A DNA stretch of 64,000 nt from NCBI GenBank assembly GCA_035574315.1, contig DATLYW010000007.1, forward strand, positions 1 through 64,000, read 5' to 3'. Under the pieces are notes generated by a model. The model saw only the letters and a program-made list of their open reading frames with translations. It did no database searches and was not told the origin of the DNA. Shown in pieces: positions 27,016 through 36,144 of the stretch. Within the stretch, counting starts at the first letter, position 1; each line of letters begins with the position of its first letter. The translations under genes and the position numbers were made by a program. This stretch comes from Candidatus Zixiibacteriota bacterium (GTDB lineage: Bacteria; Desulfobacterota; Binatia; UBA9968).

Positions 27016-28388
27016 GGCGCGCGGAGAAGGCGGCCGAGCTGCGAGGCGTCGTCGAGCCTCTCCACCCGGTCGACCGTTTCGATCAGGCGCGCGAGCTTCG
27101 CCTCCGGCAGGAGGCGGCGGGTGAGAAGCGCGACTTTTTCCTCCAGCTCCGGCCGGCTGAGCGGGTTGCGCGGCGTCCCGCGGAAGTGGACCACCAGCTC
27201 GGAGAGCCGCCTCCCGCCCTTGAGCGTTAGGTTCACGCGCGCGGCCCGGTCCCATCCCTTCCGTTCGATCTCGCGGTCGACCCGCAGCCGCACCTTGCGC
27301 ATGGCGGCCGCGATTCGCGGGTCGGAGACGATCTTTTCCGAGAACGATTCCGGGTCCTTCGGATCGCGATAGAGGCTGAGCGCGACGCAGAACGGGATGC
27401 TGTACTGGGCCGCCATGAGGTCCGCCGGACGGTGGATCGCGTGATGGGTGACGAGCTTTTCGATGCCGCCGATCTCGATTGCCGCGATCTCGTCGGGACG
27501 AAAGCCGTTTCGCCGCCGCAGCGCCTCCAGCGCCTCGATCGGCGCGTGCGCGTTGATGTGGCAGGCGTAGCGCTTGATGCAGATGTTGAGCGACTCGAAC
27601 TCGCGCCCCAGCCCTCGGGTGAGGCGCGCCGGATCGGGCGCGTCGGAAAAGGCGCGGCAAAACCCGAACTCCCCCTCCAGAACCGTTTCCGGCCCGGCGA
27701 AGCCGCCGCGCGCCAGGAAAGCCGCGGTCGTGCCCCCCTCGGCCGCCTTGCCGAGGTGAAGCCGCTTGACCATCGCCCCTTCCCGGCAGCGCGAGAACTC
27801 GAGAAGGCCGCCGGAATACGATCCCGCGATCCCGAGGGCGTGCACCATCCGGTCTTCGCCGAGCCCCAACAGCTTTGCCGCCGCCACGGCGGCGCCGAAG
27901 GTGCCGGTGAGCCCCGGCGCGTGAAAGCCGCGCTTTTCGAGCGAGTTCCCCGCCGCGACACCGATGCGGGACATGACCTCGCAGCCGGCCACGAAGGCGG
28001 CGAGAAAATCTTTCCCGGAAGCGCGTCGGGCCTCTGCCACCGCCAGAGCCGGCAGAAACGCGGTGGCCCCCGGGTGGACGCCTGCGCCGGGCTGGCGCAC
28101 GTTGTCCAGCTCGAAAGCGTGCGCCATGACGCCGTTCGCCAGAGCCGCGAGGTGCGGCGGAACCCCGCCGCGCTGGCCTGCAATCGTCGCCGGGCCGGCG
28201 GCCCGCAGGCCCCGTACGAAGCGCACGACGCTACGGCTCCACGGTTTGGTGGAGCCGTAGAGCGCAACCGCCAGGGTGTCGAGCAGGCAGTCCTTGGCGC
28301 GCGCGAGCACCTCCCCGGGGATATCCCGGTAGCGCAACGCCACCGCGTAGCGGGCAAGGACTCTCGTCGCTCCGGGACGCATCGTCAT
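27012..28388 (-). CDS. MmgE/PrpD family protein
   Basis: This 458-residue protein starts immediately after the TctC stop (28389-28391) and overlaps the next gene by four bases. HAFELDNVRQPGAGVHPG and HAPGLTGTFGAAVAAAKLLG are family blocks, and CHINAHAPIEAL lies in the C-terminal domain. MmgE/PrpD proteins include 2-methylcitrate dehydratase and cis-aconitate decarboxylase, so it may dehydrate or decarboxylate an imported carboxylate. A perfect 12-bp inverted repeat lies within codons of its N-terminal part. Confidence 0.88.
   Translation of the reverse strand: MTMRPGATRVLARYAVALRYRDIPGEVLARAKDCLLDTLAVALYGSTKPWSRSVVRFVRGLRAAGPATIAGQRGGVPPHLAALANGVMAHAFELDNVRQPGAGVHPGATAFLPALAVAEARRASGKDFLAAFVAGCEVMSRIGVAAGNSLEKRGFHAPGLTGTFGAAVAAAKLLGLGEDRMVHALGIAGSYSGGLLEFSRCREGAMVKRLHLGKAAEGGTTAAFLARGGFAGPETVLEGEFGFCRAFSDAPDPARLTRGLGREFESLNICIKRYACHINAHAPIEALEALRRRNGFRPDEIAAIEIGGIEKLVTHHAIHRPADLMAAQYSIPFCVALSLYRDPKDPESFSEKIVSDPRIAAAMRKVRLRVDREIERKGWDRAARVNLTLKGGRRLSELVVHFRGTPRNPLSRPELEEKVALLTRRLLPEAKLARLIETVDRVERLDDASQLGRLLRAP
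28231..28260. repeat. perfect 12-bp inverted repeat inside the MmgE/PrpD gene
   Basis: CTACGGCTCCAC (28231-28242) and GTGGAGCCGTAG (28249-28260) flank a 6-base loop. The mRNA would form a strong hairpin around codons 43-52. Confidence 0.85.
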
Positions 28389-29369
28389 CTAGCGCACGAC
28401 CTTGACGCCGGCTTCCTTGAGGATGTCGCGCATCTGCACCGTGAGCTCATCGAAGAACCGCCGCAGCTCGCCGCTCGCGAGATAGCCGTCCTCGAACTGA
28501 TTGTCGCTCAGGTATTTTTTCCAGGAAGCGGTTTTGACGAAGCGGCTGAACACCCCTTCCCAGTATTTCGTCACGTCCGCGCCCACGCCGGGAGGCGCCA
28601 CGACGCCGCGAGCCTGCGGGATCGTCGGCACGTTGATTCCCTGCTCCTTGAGCGTCGGCACGTCGGGAAAGGAGGGCAGCCGTTTGTCCGTCACGGCGGC
28701 AATCACCCGGAGGTTTCCGGCCCTGATGTGCTCGCCGGCTTCCTGCGGCTCCATGACCATCATCTGGACGTGGCCGCCGAGCAGATTGGCGATGCGCTCT
28801 CCCCCGCCCGGGAACGACACGTAGACCCATTTCGCGCCGGTCGCCTTCTCGATGACAAGGCGCACCAGGTTGTCGCGCCCGGTCACCGAGCCTCCCGATT
28901 GCTTGAGCTGGCCGGGATTTTTCTTCGCCGCCTCGATGAAATCCTTCATGCTCTTGTAGGGTGAATCGGCCTTCACGGCCACCACTGCAGGCTCGAGCAC
29001 GAGGCGCACGATCGGTGTCAGATCCTTCACCGTCACCGTGGCCTCCTTGCTCGTCAGCGGATTGGTGACCCAGACCCCGGTGAAAAAGCCGAGCGTGTGG
29101 GTATCCCCCTTCTTCTCCGCGAGATAGGCCATGGCGACGGCGCTGCCGCCGCCGGACTTGTTCACCACCTGCAACCGCTGCGGCACGAGCTTTTCCTTCT
29201 GCAGCATCTCGGCGATGGCCCGCGCGAAGATGTCGGAGCCGCCGCCGGGTCCGGTATGGACCACCGCTTCCACCGGCCTGGTGGGCTCGAACGCGCTCGC
29301 GCTACCGCCCGCGGCGACGACGCACGATGCGGCAAACGCGACGAAAAGGCGAAACGGTTTGCTTAGCAT
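28389..29369 (-). CDS. tctC: TctC/Bug-type substrate-binding protein
   Basis: The ATG at 29367-29369 follows GGGAGG and gives 326 residues with a signal peptide (LFVAFAASCVVAAGGSASA). Bug motifs: RPVEAVVHTGPGGGSD, VVNKSGGGSAVAM and the late RLPSFPDVPTLKEQGI. It is co-transcribed with the TctB and TctA subunits upstream and the enzymes downstream. The repeat at 29456-29535 lies between tctA and this gene. Confidence 0.9.
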   Translation of the reverse strand: MLSKPFRLFVAFAASCVVAAGGSASAFEPTRPVEAVVHTGPGGGSDIFARAIAEMLQKEKLVPQRLQVVNKSGGGSAVAMAYLAEKKGDTHTLGFFTGVWVTNPLTSKEATVTVKDLTPIVRLVLEPAVVAVKADSPYKSMKDFIEAAKKNPGQLKQSGGSVTGRDNLVRLVIEKATGAKWVYVSFPGGGERIANLLGGHVQMMVMEPQEAGEHIRAGNLRVIAAVTDKRLPSFPDVPTLKEQGINVPTIPQARGVVAPPGVGADVTKYWEGVFSRFVKTASWKKYLSDNQFEDGYLASGELRRFFDELTVQMRDILKEAGVKVVR

Positions 29370-29455
29370 AAGATCCTCCCCTCGAAAATTGTCGGTGAGC
29401 TGTTTCGTTGAGCGTCTATCCATCGCAGTCCGGCCGCTCGGGGCCGCGGTCGCGT

Positions 29456-29535
29456 GGAGCCCGAACCGTTCAAGCCGTTCAATCGCTTCGCTCCGTTCAA
29501 GCCGTGCCGCTCCGCGGCTCGACAAAAACGGGGAG
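29456..29535. repeat. dispersed GTTCAA/TTGAAC repeat, copy in the long operon
   Basis: CCGTTCAAGCCGTTCAATCG, then CGCTCCGTTCAAGCCG, matches the copies at 41482-41668 and 44487-44647 in the same orientation, but without the hairpin core. Confidence 0.7.
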
Positions 29536-29555
29536 CGGAAACTGTTCATAACAGG

Positions 29556-31067
29556 TCAGAGTTCTTGCTCGACGGCCTTCACCCTCCACGAACGAACGCG
29601 ACCCAGCATCGGGACCGCGAGCAATACCCCGGCCGACAACAGCATCGCCGCCGCGAGCGGGCTTGCGACCAGAATGGTCAGCTTGCCCTGCGACATCATC
29701 AGCGACTGGCGCAGCGCCAGCTCGAGGCGATCGCCCAGAACCATCCCCAGCACGAGCGGCGCGGCGGGGAAATCGAGCTTGCGCATCAGGTAGCCGAGCA
29801 GGCCGAAGACGCCCAGCATCCAGACGTCGAAAAAGCTGTTGCTGATGCTGTACGCTCCGACGATCGAGATCCCCAGGATCGCCGGGTAAAGGACGTAGTA
29901 CGGCACCTTGAGAATCTGCGCAAAGAGCGGCACCAGCGGCAGGTTCAAGACCAGCAGCATTACGTTCCCGATGTACATGCTGGCCACCAGCCCCCAGAAC
30001 AGCCCCGGATGCTCCTGGATCAAGAGAGGTCCCGGGCGCAATCCCCAGAGAAGCAGCGCGCCGAGCAGAATCGCGGTCGTCGCCGATCCGGGGATGCCCA
30101 GCGTGAGCAGCGGCACGAGCGCTCCTCCGGTCTCGGAGTTGTTGGCGCCCTCGGGGGCGGCCACCCCCTCGATCACGCCGCTGCCGAACTTCTCCGGTCG
30201 CCGCGACACGGCCTTTTCCAGGCCGTAGGAGAGAAACGACGCGATCGTGGAGCCGGCGCCGGGGAGCACCCCGATGAAAAAGCCGACCACCGAACCGTTG
30301 AGAAAGGCGAAACGCGAGTCCTTGAGATCCTGCAGGCTCGGAAGCAGATTGCGGAGACCCTTGGGCACCTTGAAGATCTCGCCGCCGCTTTTCGTCTCGA
30401 GGTTCACGAGGACCTCGGCGATGGCGAACAAACCGATGCTGACGACGACGAAATCGATGCCGTCGAGAAGCTCCATGCGGCCGAAGGTGAATCGCGACTG
30501 AGCCGTGAAGACGTCCGTTCCCACTCCCGCGAGCCACAGGCCGAAGAGCGTCGCCAGGATCGCCTTGATGACCGAGCGGCCGGTCAAGAAGGCTACCATC
30601 GCCAGGCCGAGAACCATCAGGCCGAAGTACTCGGGGGGCCCGAAGCGCAACGCGAATTTCGCCACGGGAGGGGCGATGAACATCAGGCCGAGAACGCCGA
30701 AGGTGCCCGCAACGAACGAGGCGATCGCGGAGATCCCCAGCGCCGGACCGGCGCGGCCCTGGCGGGCGAGCTGGTAGCCATCGAGGCAGGTGACCACCGA
30801 AGCCGACTCTCCCGGAACGTTCAGGAGGATGGAGGTCGTCGAGCCGCCGTACTTTGCCCCGTAATAGATCCCCGCCATCATGATCATCGCCGTCGTCGGA
30901 TCCATCTTGAAGGTCAGGGGCAGCAGGAGCGCGATGGTGGCGGGCGGGCCGAGACCCGGGAGCACGCCGACAATCGTCCCGAGAAACACGCCGACGAAAC
31001 ACCAGAGGAGGTTCGCCGGCGTGAGCGCGATCGAAAATCCCAGGATCAGATTGGCGATCGTTTCCAT
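29556..31067 (-). CDS. tctA: TctA large membrane subunit of a TTT transporter
   Basis: The 503-residue protein starts at the ATG at 31065-31067, six bases after the tctB stop. GVLPGLGPPATIALLLPLTF and GANNSETGGALVPLLTLGIP are the paired TctA motifs, with about 12 hydrophobic segments. It transports the ligand captured by the downstream binding protein, driven by an ion gradient. Confidence 0.92.
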   Translation of the reverse strand: METIANLILGFSIALTPANLLWCFVGVFLGTIVGVLPGLGPPATIALLLPLTFKMDPTTAMIMMAGIYYGAKYGGSTTSILLNVPGESASVVTCLDGYQLARQGRAGPALGISAIASFVAGTFGVLGLMFIAPPVAKFALRFGPPEYFGLMVLGLAMVAFLTGRSVIKAILATLFGLWLAGVGTDVFTAQSRFTFGRMELLDGIDFVVVSIGLFAIAEVLVNLETKSGGEIFKVPKGLRNLLPSLQDLKDSRFAFLNGSVVGFFIGVLPGAGSTIASFLSYGLEKAVSRRPEKFGSGVIEGVAAPEGANNSETGGALVPLLTLGIPGSATTAILLGALLLWGLRPGPLLIQEHPGLFWGLVASMYIGNVMLLVLNLPLVPLFAQILKVPYYVLYPAILGISIVGAYSISNSFFDVWMLGVFGLLGYLMRKLDFPAAPLVLGMVLGDRLELALRQSLMMSQGKLTILVASPLAAAMLLSAGVLLAVPMLGRVRSWRVKAVEQEL

Positions 31068-31072
31068 TTCCC

Positions 31073-31534
31073 TCAGAAGCCCAGCGGCCCGGACGGCAGC
31101 GACACGCCCAGCGCAACGTTGAAAACGAGGTGAAACCCGGCCATCAGGCCGAGCGCCACCGCGGCGGCGACCCACGGCGTGCGGCGGTCCATGACCAGGA
31201 GGAGAAACGCGGTCAGCAGCCCGAGGCCGAGGACAAAGCCGAGAAACGGCATCAGCGCGACCGTCAGGGCAAATGCCGCCCACGCGGCGAGCGCGCGGCC
31301 GATTTCCCCGCGGGAGCCACGAGCGGCTCTTTCGCCGCTTTCTTTCCCGAACAGGCAGACGTAGAGCATGGCGAGCGCGCCGATGAAGATCCCGATCCCG
31401 ATCCACATCGGGAAGAAACCCGGCCCCGGCCCGAACTCGGAAACGTAGGGGAGCCGTCTCGCTTCGCGAATCACGAAAAGGCCGAAAGCGGCCGAGAGGA
31501 TCCCGGCCGCCAGCTCCCCCCTGTCCTTCGTCAT
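31073..31534 (-). CDS. tctB: TctB small membrane subunit of a TTT transporter
   Basis: The 153-residue protein has four hydrophobic segments and the typical ending LPSGPLGF. GPGPGFFPMWIG after the first segment is a common TctB block. It lies 102 bp after the enolase-family gene and directly before tctA. Confidence 0.87.
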   Translation of the reverse strand: MTKDRGELAAGILSAAFGLFVIREARRLPYVSEFGPGPGFFPMWIGIGIFIGALAMLYVCLFGKESGERAARGSRGEIGRALAAWAAFALTVALMPFLGFVLGLGLLTAFLLLVMDRRTPWVAAAVALGLMAGFHLVFNVALGVSLPSGPLGF

Positions 31535-31636
31535 AGACCTCGCAACCTTCGCTGTCCGCCGGCCTTCGCCATCGGAGCGCCGGCGAAGGGGCCATTCATA
31601 CTGCGTTTGGCCGAGGATTTCAAAAGCGCCCGCCCG

Positions 31637-32734
31637 TCACTCGGCAAGCCCCACCTTTTTCAAATCCAGGTCGACCCCGAGCCCGGGACGCGCCGGCGGC
31701 GCGAGAAAGCCGTCGACGATCTCCAGCCCCGTGCACGGATCGTCGGCCATGCGCTCGAACTCGCCGATCTCGCAGGGCAGAGCCAGATCTTTCAGGCTCG
31801 CCGCCAGGTGAACGTTGGCGGCATCGATCAGGCGGCTCCCCGGCGTGGTTCCTACGAGGTATTCCACTCCGGCCGCTTCGCACAGCGCGGCGGCCTTCCT
31901 GGCCTTGAGAAGGCCGCCGAGCTTGGGAAGCTTCAAGCTGATGACGTCCGCCGCGTCGGCCTCGATGATGCGAAGCGCGTCCTGAACGGTGTTCACGCTC
32001 TCGTCGGCCATGATCCGCGTCCGCACCCTTTTTTTCACCTCGGCCATCCCTTTAACATCGCCGGCCTTCACCGGTTGCTCGACGAGGGCCACGTCGTACG
32101 GCTCCATTGCTTCGATCCGCCGGATCGCCTCCTTGACGGAGCAAACCTGGTTGAAATCGACCGCGATCATCACGCTCGGGCCGACCGCTTCCCGTACGGC
32201 TTTCACTCGCTCGACGTCTTCGGCGAGCGTGGTTCCAACCTTGAGCTTGAGGGCGCTGCATCCCCGGGAAACCAGCGGCTTCACCTTTTCCGCCATCTCC
32301 CGGGGCGGATACATTCCCATCAGGCGGGTAACCCGCACGCGCGTGCGGACGGCCCCACCCAAGAGCTTGCAGGCAGGGAGGCCGGCTGCCTTTCCCATCA
32401 GGTCGAACAGCGCCAGATCGACGCCCGATTTCGCCGGCTCGGCGCGCGCGGCGAGCGAATCGAGCCTGAGCATGATCGCCTCGACGTCGAAAGGGTCGGC
32501 GCCGACGATCGCCGGGCCGAAAACCTCGTTGATGAGATAGAGATGGCCGGCGGCGGTGTCTCCCGTGAGATAGAGCGCTCCCGGGCTCGAAAGCCCGACG
32601 CCGGTCGAGCCGTCGTCGGCGTCGATCCGGACGAAGACCAGATCGTAGACGTCGCGCCCACCGAGGGCGACCTTCCAGCCTGTAATGATATTGTGCGCCC
32701 GGTAGAGGGCGGCGCGCACCCCGGTGATCCTCAT
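31637..32734 (-). CDS. mandelate racemase/muconate lactonizing family enzyme
   Basis: This 365-residue enzyme starts at the ATG at 32732-32734 and is first in the long operon. Residues K163 and K165 in LKLKVG, D193 in AVDFNQ, E219 in LVEQP and D244/E245 in MADES complete the enolase-superfamily site. The N-terminal capping domain differs from that of the enzyme at 25882, so the two probably act on different intermediates. Candidate reactions are cycloisomerisation, epimerisation or acid-sugar dehydration. Confidence 0.88.
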   Translation of the reverse strand: MRITGVRAALYRAHNIITGWKVALGGRDVYDLVFVRIDADDGSTGVGLSSPGALYLTGDTAAGHLYLINEVFGPAIVGADPFDVEAIMLRLDSLAARAEPAKSGVDLALFDLMGKAAGLPACKLLGGAVRTRVRVTRLMGMYPPREMAEKVKPLVSRGCSALKLKVGTTLAEDVERVKAVREAVGPSVMIAVDFNQVCSVKEAIRRIEAMEPYDVALVEQPVKAGDVKGMAEVKKRVRTRIMADESVNTVQDALRIIEADAADVISLKLPKLGGLLKARKAAALCEAAGVEYLVGTTPGSRLIDAANVHLAASLKDLALPCEIGEFERMADDPCTGLEIVDGFLAPPARPGLGVDLDLKKVGLAE

Positions 32735-33228
32735 CTCTCTGCCTGCCTTCGCGGGATTCGTCCGCGCATCTCTATTTATGCGATTCGACCGCCCCAGAGC
32801 AACCCGGGGGCACGTGCGGCGATCTGCGGCCGAGATCGGGCGGCGGCCCGAATTGACCGCCTCGCCCCCGGGGATGTATAAGAAGCACGCCGGTATCGTT
32901 CGGGGTCGCGGTTCCCGGTTCTTTGGCGTCTCAGAGCGGAAGGGCGTCCGGCGTTCAGGGTCCGGCGTCTTGCGTTCGTGCCGCGCTCTGCGTGTCTCGG
33001 TTTAAAAGCTCGAAGTTCCAGGTTCGAAGTTCGAAGTGAAGACCGGGGGGAGCTCGACGACCGGCACGATCTCGCCCGGCGCATCGCGGCGCCGGACGGC
33101 TTGACCGGTTTGAAGCGCTTGAACGGTTCGAACGACCGCCGAAGGCGGTCTTTCGGCTTGGACGGAGCGAAGCGGTTGAGCGGCTCGAACGATTTGAACG
33201 GCTTCTTTAAGCCCGGAGGTGCGCCGCC
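32735..33228. other. 494-bp divergent intergenic region
   Basis: It separates the long minus-strand operon from a plus-strand amidohydrolase. It contains the largest copy of the dispersed repeat (33008-33210) and, at about 32900-33000, a low-complexity run of CGGTTCCCGG and GCGTCCGGCG-type words. No gene is credible here. Confidence 0.6.
33008..33210. repeat. dispersed GTTCAA/TTGAAC repeat, full copy in reverse orientation
   Basis: It opens with CGAAGTTCCAGGTTCGAAGT, continues with CCGGACGGCTTGACCGGTTT, holds the hairpin GACCGCC-GAA-GGCGGTC at 33134-33150 and closes with GCGGTTGAGCGGCTCGAACG. It is the reverse complement of the copies at 41482-41668 and 44487-44647. Confidence 0.85.
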
Positions 33229-34356
33229 ATGCGCTACATCGATGCCGACGGTCACGTCGAGGAAAGCCCATCCACGTTCGACGACAAGTATCTCGATCCG
33301 GCATTCCGCTCGCGGCGGCCGCGGGTGGTAAGCGTCAACGGCCTGATCTACTGGGCGATCGAGGAGCAGCTCTTTCCGCGCCGCGTCGGCCGGGGCTGCA
33401 ACAACCTCGGAACTCCGGCGAGCTACGAAGGCAGACCCGCGGCCCACAGCCTGGGCAAGCCCGAAACCGTCGGCTGCATGGAGCTTACGGATCTGGAAGC
33501 GCGGCTGCGGATCATGGACGAGGAGGAGATCACGGTTCAGGTCCTCTACCCGACGCTTTTCCTCGCCTATCCCCTGACCGAGGACACCGCGCTGGCGAGC
33601 GCCCTTTGTTCGTCGTACAACCGCTGGCTGAGCGATCGGCTCGCCGGACAGCCCCGCTTGAAATGGGCAGGCGTCGTCAACCTGGACGATGCGGCCTCGG
33701 CGGCGCGCGAGGCGCGCGAGGTCAAGCAGCTCGGCGGCAGCGCCCTCATGGTTCTCGGCACCGCGGGCGAGCGCTTGCTCGATGACCCGGCGCTCTTTCC
33801 TTTTTACGAGGCCGTGTGCGAGGAGGGGCTGCCGCTCGCCGTCCACGTGGGGTGGTCCTGTCCGTCGCTGAACAATCTCTACGGCCACATTTATCTCTCG
33901 GGAGTGGTCGCGTTTCACTTCCCGGTGTTGATGGCCTTCGCCTCGCTCGTGGGCGGCGGCGTGCTCGATCGGTTCCCTTACCTGAGGGTCGTCTTCCTCG
34001 AGGCCGGCTCGATGTGGATACCGTACATGATCGATCGCCTGAACCACCGCTTCGAAAACCAGGGGAAAAAGCTGCCGCAGTTCCTGCCGCAGACGCGGCC
34101 GCTGCAAGCGCTTCCCGTCCTCGACTACGTGAAGCAGGGCAACCTCTTCTTCAGCGCGGAGCTCGAGGACACGATCCTTCCGCACGTGCTCGAGCTGGTC
34201 GGAGACACGCAGGTCGTCATGGGGACCGACATGCCGCACGGCGACCGGGAACGTTTCGCCGCTCGCGCGCTGCGGGCGCGCGCCGACCTGAGCGGCGCGG
34301 TCAAGGAAAAAATCCTGGAGCACAACCCCTCCCGTCTGTACAATCTCGCCGGCTGA
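33229..34356 (+). CDS. amidohydrolase_2 family protein
   Basis: The ATG at 33229 follows CCGGAGG and gives 375 residues. Motifs are YIDADGHVEES, LAVHVGW, FLEAGSMWIPYMIDRLNH and the C-terminal GTDMPHGDRE. The middle block carries an insertion of about 30 residues compared with the proteins at 6578 and 14862. Upstream sequence is the repeat, so the promoter may lie in the repeat itself. Substrate unknown. Confidence 0.85.
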   Translation: MRYIDADGHVEESPSTFDDKYLDPAFRSRRPRVVSVNGLIYWAIEEQLFPRRVGRGCNNLGTPASYEGRPAAHSLGKPETVGCMELTDLEARLRIMDEEEITVQVLYPTLFLAYPLTEDTALASALCSSYNRWLSDRLAGQPRLKWAGVVNLDDAASAAREAREVKQLGGSALMVLGTAGERLLDDPALFPFYEAVCEEGLPLAVHVGWSCPSLNNLYGHIYLSGVVAFHFPVLMAFASLVGGGVLDRFPYLRVVFLEAGSMWIPYMIDRLNHRFENQGKKLPQFLPQTRPLQALPVLDYVKQGNLFFSAELEDTILPHVLELVGDTQVVMGTDMPHGDRERFAARALRARADLSGAVKEKILEHNPSRLYNLAG

Positions 34357-34405
34357 AGGTCTCGGGCCGGCTCCCCGGTGGCGCCGGACCTTTCGCGCCG
34401 GTATC

Positions 34406-35494
34406 ATGACCTTCGCGATGCGAAACGAGAACGCTTGCGGTGCCCGCCGCCGGATGTTGCGGGCGGCGATCGGGCTTCTGTCGGGACTCTTGCCGTTGAG
34501 CGGCTGCGGCAGCGTCGGCACCGAGCCGCTACCCGGACGCCCGCCGCATCACGTCGAGGGCGGCTTTCGCAACCCCAACCCCGATTTCCACCGGCCGTCC
34601 TCGTTGACGAGGTGGAGCTTCGTGACGCGGCGTCTCGTCTCGGGGATCATCGCGCCGAGGAGCTTCGACGCGCCCCGCGTCGCGAACGACGGCGCTCTTC
34701 TGCGGTCGGGCCACGTCAATCCGAGCGTCACCTGGATCGGCCATGCGACGATCCTGATCCAGATCGACGGCATCAACATTCTCACCGATCCGCAGTGGAG
34801 CGCGCGCGCCAGCCCCGTCTCCTGGGCCGGTCCCAGGCGCCTGAATCCGCCGGGCCTGGCGTTCGAGGACCTGCCGCGAATCCACGCGGTCGTCATCTCG
34901 CACGATCACTACGACCATCTCGATCTCCCCACCGTCAAGCGGCTTGCCGAGAGCCACGATCCGCTGTTTCTCGTGCCTCTGGGGCTCAAGGCGTGGTTCG
35001 CCGCGAACGGCATGAGCCGCGTCGAGGAACTCGACTGGTGGCAGGAGCATGCTTTTCGCGGAGCCCGCTTCGTTTGCGTCCCCGCTCAGCACTTTTCGCA
35101 GCGCACGCTCTGGGACGCCAACCGGCGGCTCTGGGCTTCGTGGGTGATCGAAGCCGACGGCCGGCGCATTTATTTCAGCGGCGACACCGGCTATTTCCCG
35201 GGCTTCGCGGAGGCGGGCCGCCGGCTGGGGCCGTTCGACATCGCCGCCCTGCCGATCGGCGCCTATCTTCCGCCCGAGATCATGAAACAGGTGCACCTCA
35301 CTCCGGAACAGGCCGTCCAGGCCTTCATCGACCTCAGGGGAAGCGTGCTCCTCGGCACGCACTGGGGCACCTTCGATCTCGCGGACGAGCCGCTCGACGA
35401 GCCGCCGAGGCGCATGCTGGCCGAAGCCCGGCGCCGCGGCATCGATCCCGGGCGGGCCTGGATTCTCAAGATCGGCGAAACCCGCCGCTGGTAA
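34406..35494 (+). CDS. metallo-beta-lactamase fold lipoprotein, NAPE-PLD/UlaG-like
   Basis: This 362-residue protein has a lipobox LPLSGC with C34, so it is likely a lipoprotein facing the periplasm. The metal motif HDHYDHLD sits at 166-173, with later ligands in AQHFS, FSGDTGYFPG and GTHWGTF. The layout resembles bacterial N-acyl-phosphatidylethanolamine phospholipase D-like hydrolases. An alternative ATG lies at 34418. It may cleave a lipid phosphodiester, but this is inference. Confidence 0.82.
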   Translation: MTFAMRNENACGARRRMLRAAIGLLSGLLPLSGCGSVGTEPLPGRPPHHVEGGFRNPNPDFHRPSSLTRWSFVTRRLVSGIIAPRSFDAPRVANDGALLRSGHVNPSVTWIGHATILIQIDGINILTDPQWSARASPVSWAGPRRLNPPGLAFEDLPRIHAVVISHDHYDHLDLPTVKRLAESHDPLFLVPLGLKAWFAANGMSRVEELDWWQEHAFRGARFVCVPAQHFSQRTLWDANRRLWASWVIEADGRRIYFSGDTGYFPGFAEAGRRLGPFDIAALPIGAYLPPEIMKQVHLTPEQAVQAFIDLRGSVLLGTHWGTFDLADEPLDEPPRRMLAEARRRGIDPGRAWILKIGETRRW

Positions 35495-35588
35495 TTCCGC
35501 CGGGCGAGGCGGGCATGCGCCTCGGCGCGTTCGTTCGCGCGAGTGGACCGCGATCCGCTTCCGAAAACCGGACGGAGGTCGGTTGCGC

Positions 35589-35617
35589 TTGACAGTCGCG
35601 CAAGGGCGCAATAAGGG
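35589..35617 (+). promoter_or_regulatory. sigma70-type promoter for the GlcG-like gene
   Basis: TTGACA (35589-35594), 17 bp, TAAGGG (35612-35617), about 27 bp before the ATG at 35644. Confidence 0.5.
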
Positions 35618-35643
35618 CTGCACCAAAAGGAGGGAGCCCTGTC

Positions 35644-36105
35644 ATGATCAAGCTGGAGCAAGCCAATCGCATCATCCAGGCGGTTTTTTCCCGCGGCCGG
35701 GAGCTCGGCTGCCGGCCGCTCAGCGCGGTCGTCGTCGAGCCCGGCGCCAGCGTCAAGGCCTTCCAGAAAGAAGACGGGTCGTCGATGATGCGCTTTGAAA
35801 TGGCCTGCGGCAAAGCTTACGCCGCGCTGGCGTTGGGCCGTTCATCCTCGCTCGTCCGGGTGCGCGCGGAGCAGCGCCCGATGTTCATGGACTATCTCAT
35901 CCGCGCCTCGGGCGACCGGATTTTTCCCGAGGGCGGCGGCATGCTCATCCGGGACGAAGCGGGCGAGGTGATCGGGGCCGTCGGAGTCACCGGCGACACG
36001 CAGGAACGCGACGAGGAGCTTGCGGCATACGCGATCCGCGCCGCGGGACTCAAGACGGACCAGGACTGCGCCGGCCTTGGACTCAAGGTGAGGCTGGAGA
36101 ACTGA
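35644..36105 (+). CDS. GlcG/HbpS family protein
   Basis: The ATG at 35644 follows AAGGAGGGA. The 153-residue protein begins IKLEQANRIIQAVFSRGREL and ends with the ETGAIGVSG-like block VIGAVGVTGDTQERDEELA, both typical of GlcG/HbpS. Family members bind haem or cobalamin or assist catabolic enzymes, and often accompany glycolate or diol utilisation genes. It converges with the TPP enzyme on the other strand. Confidence 0.85.
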   Translation: MIKLEQANRIIQAVFSRGRELGCRPLSAVVVEPGASVKAFQKEDGSSMMRFEMACGKAYAALALGRSSSLVRVRAEQRPMFMDYLIRASGDRIFPEGGGMLIRDEAGEVIGAVGVTGDTQERDEELAAYAIRAAGLKTDQDCAGLGLKVRLEN

Positions 36106-36144
36106 CGGCCGAGCCCGGATCGCCGCCGGCCGGTCCGCAAAGCC

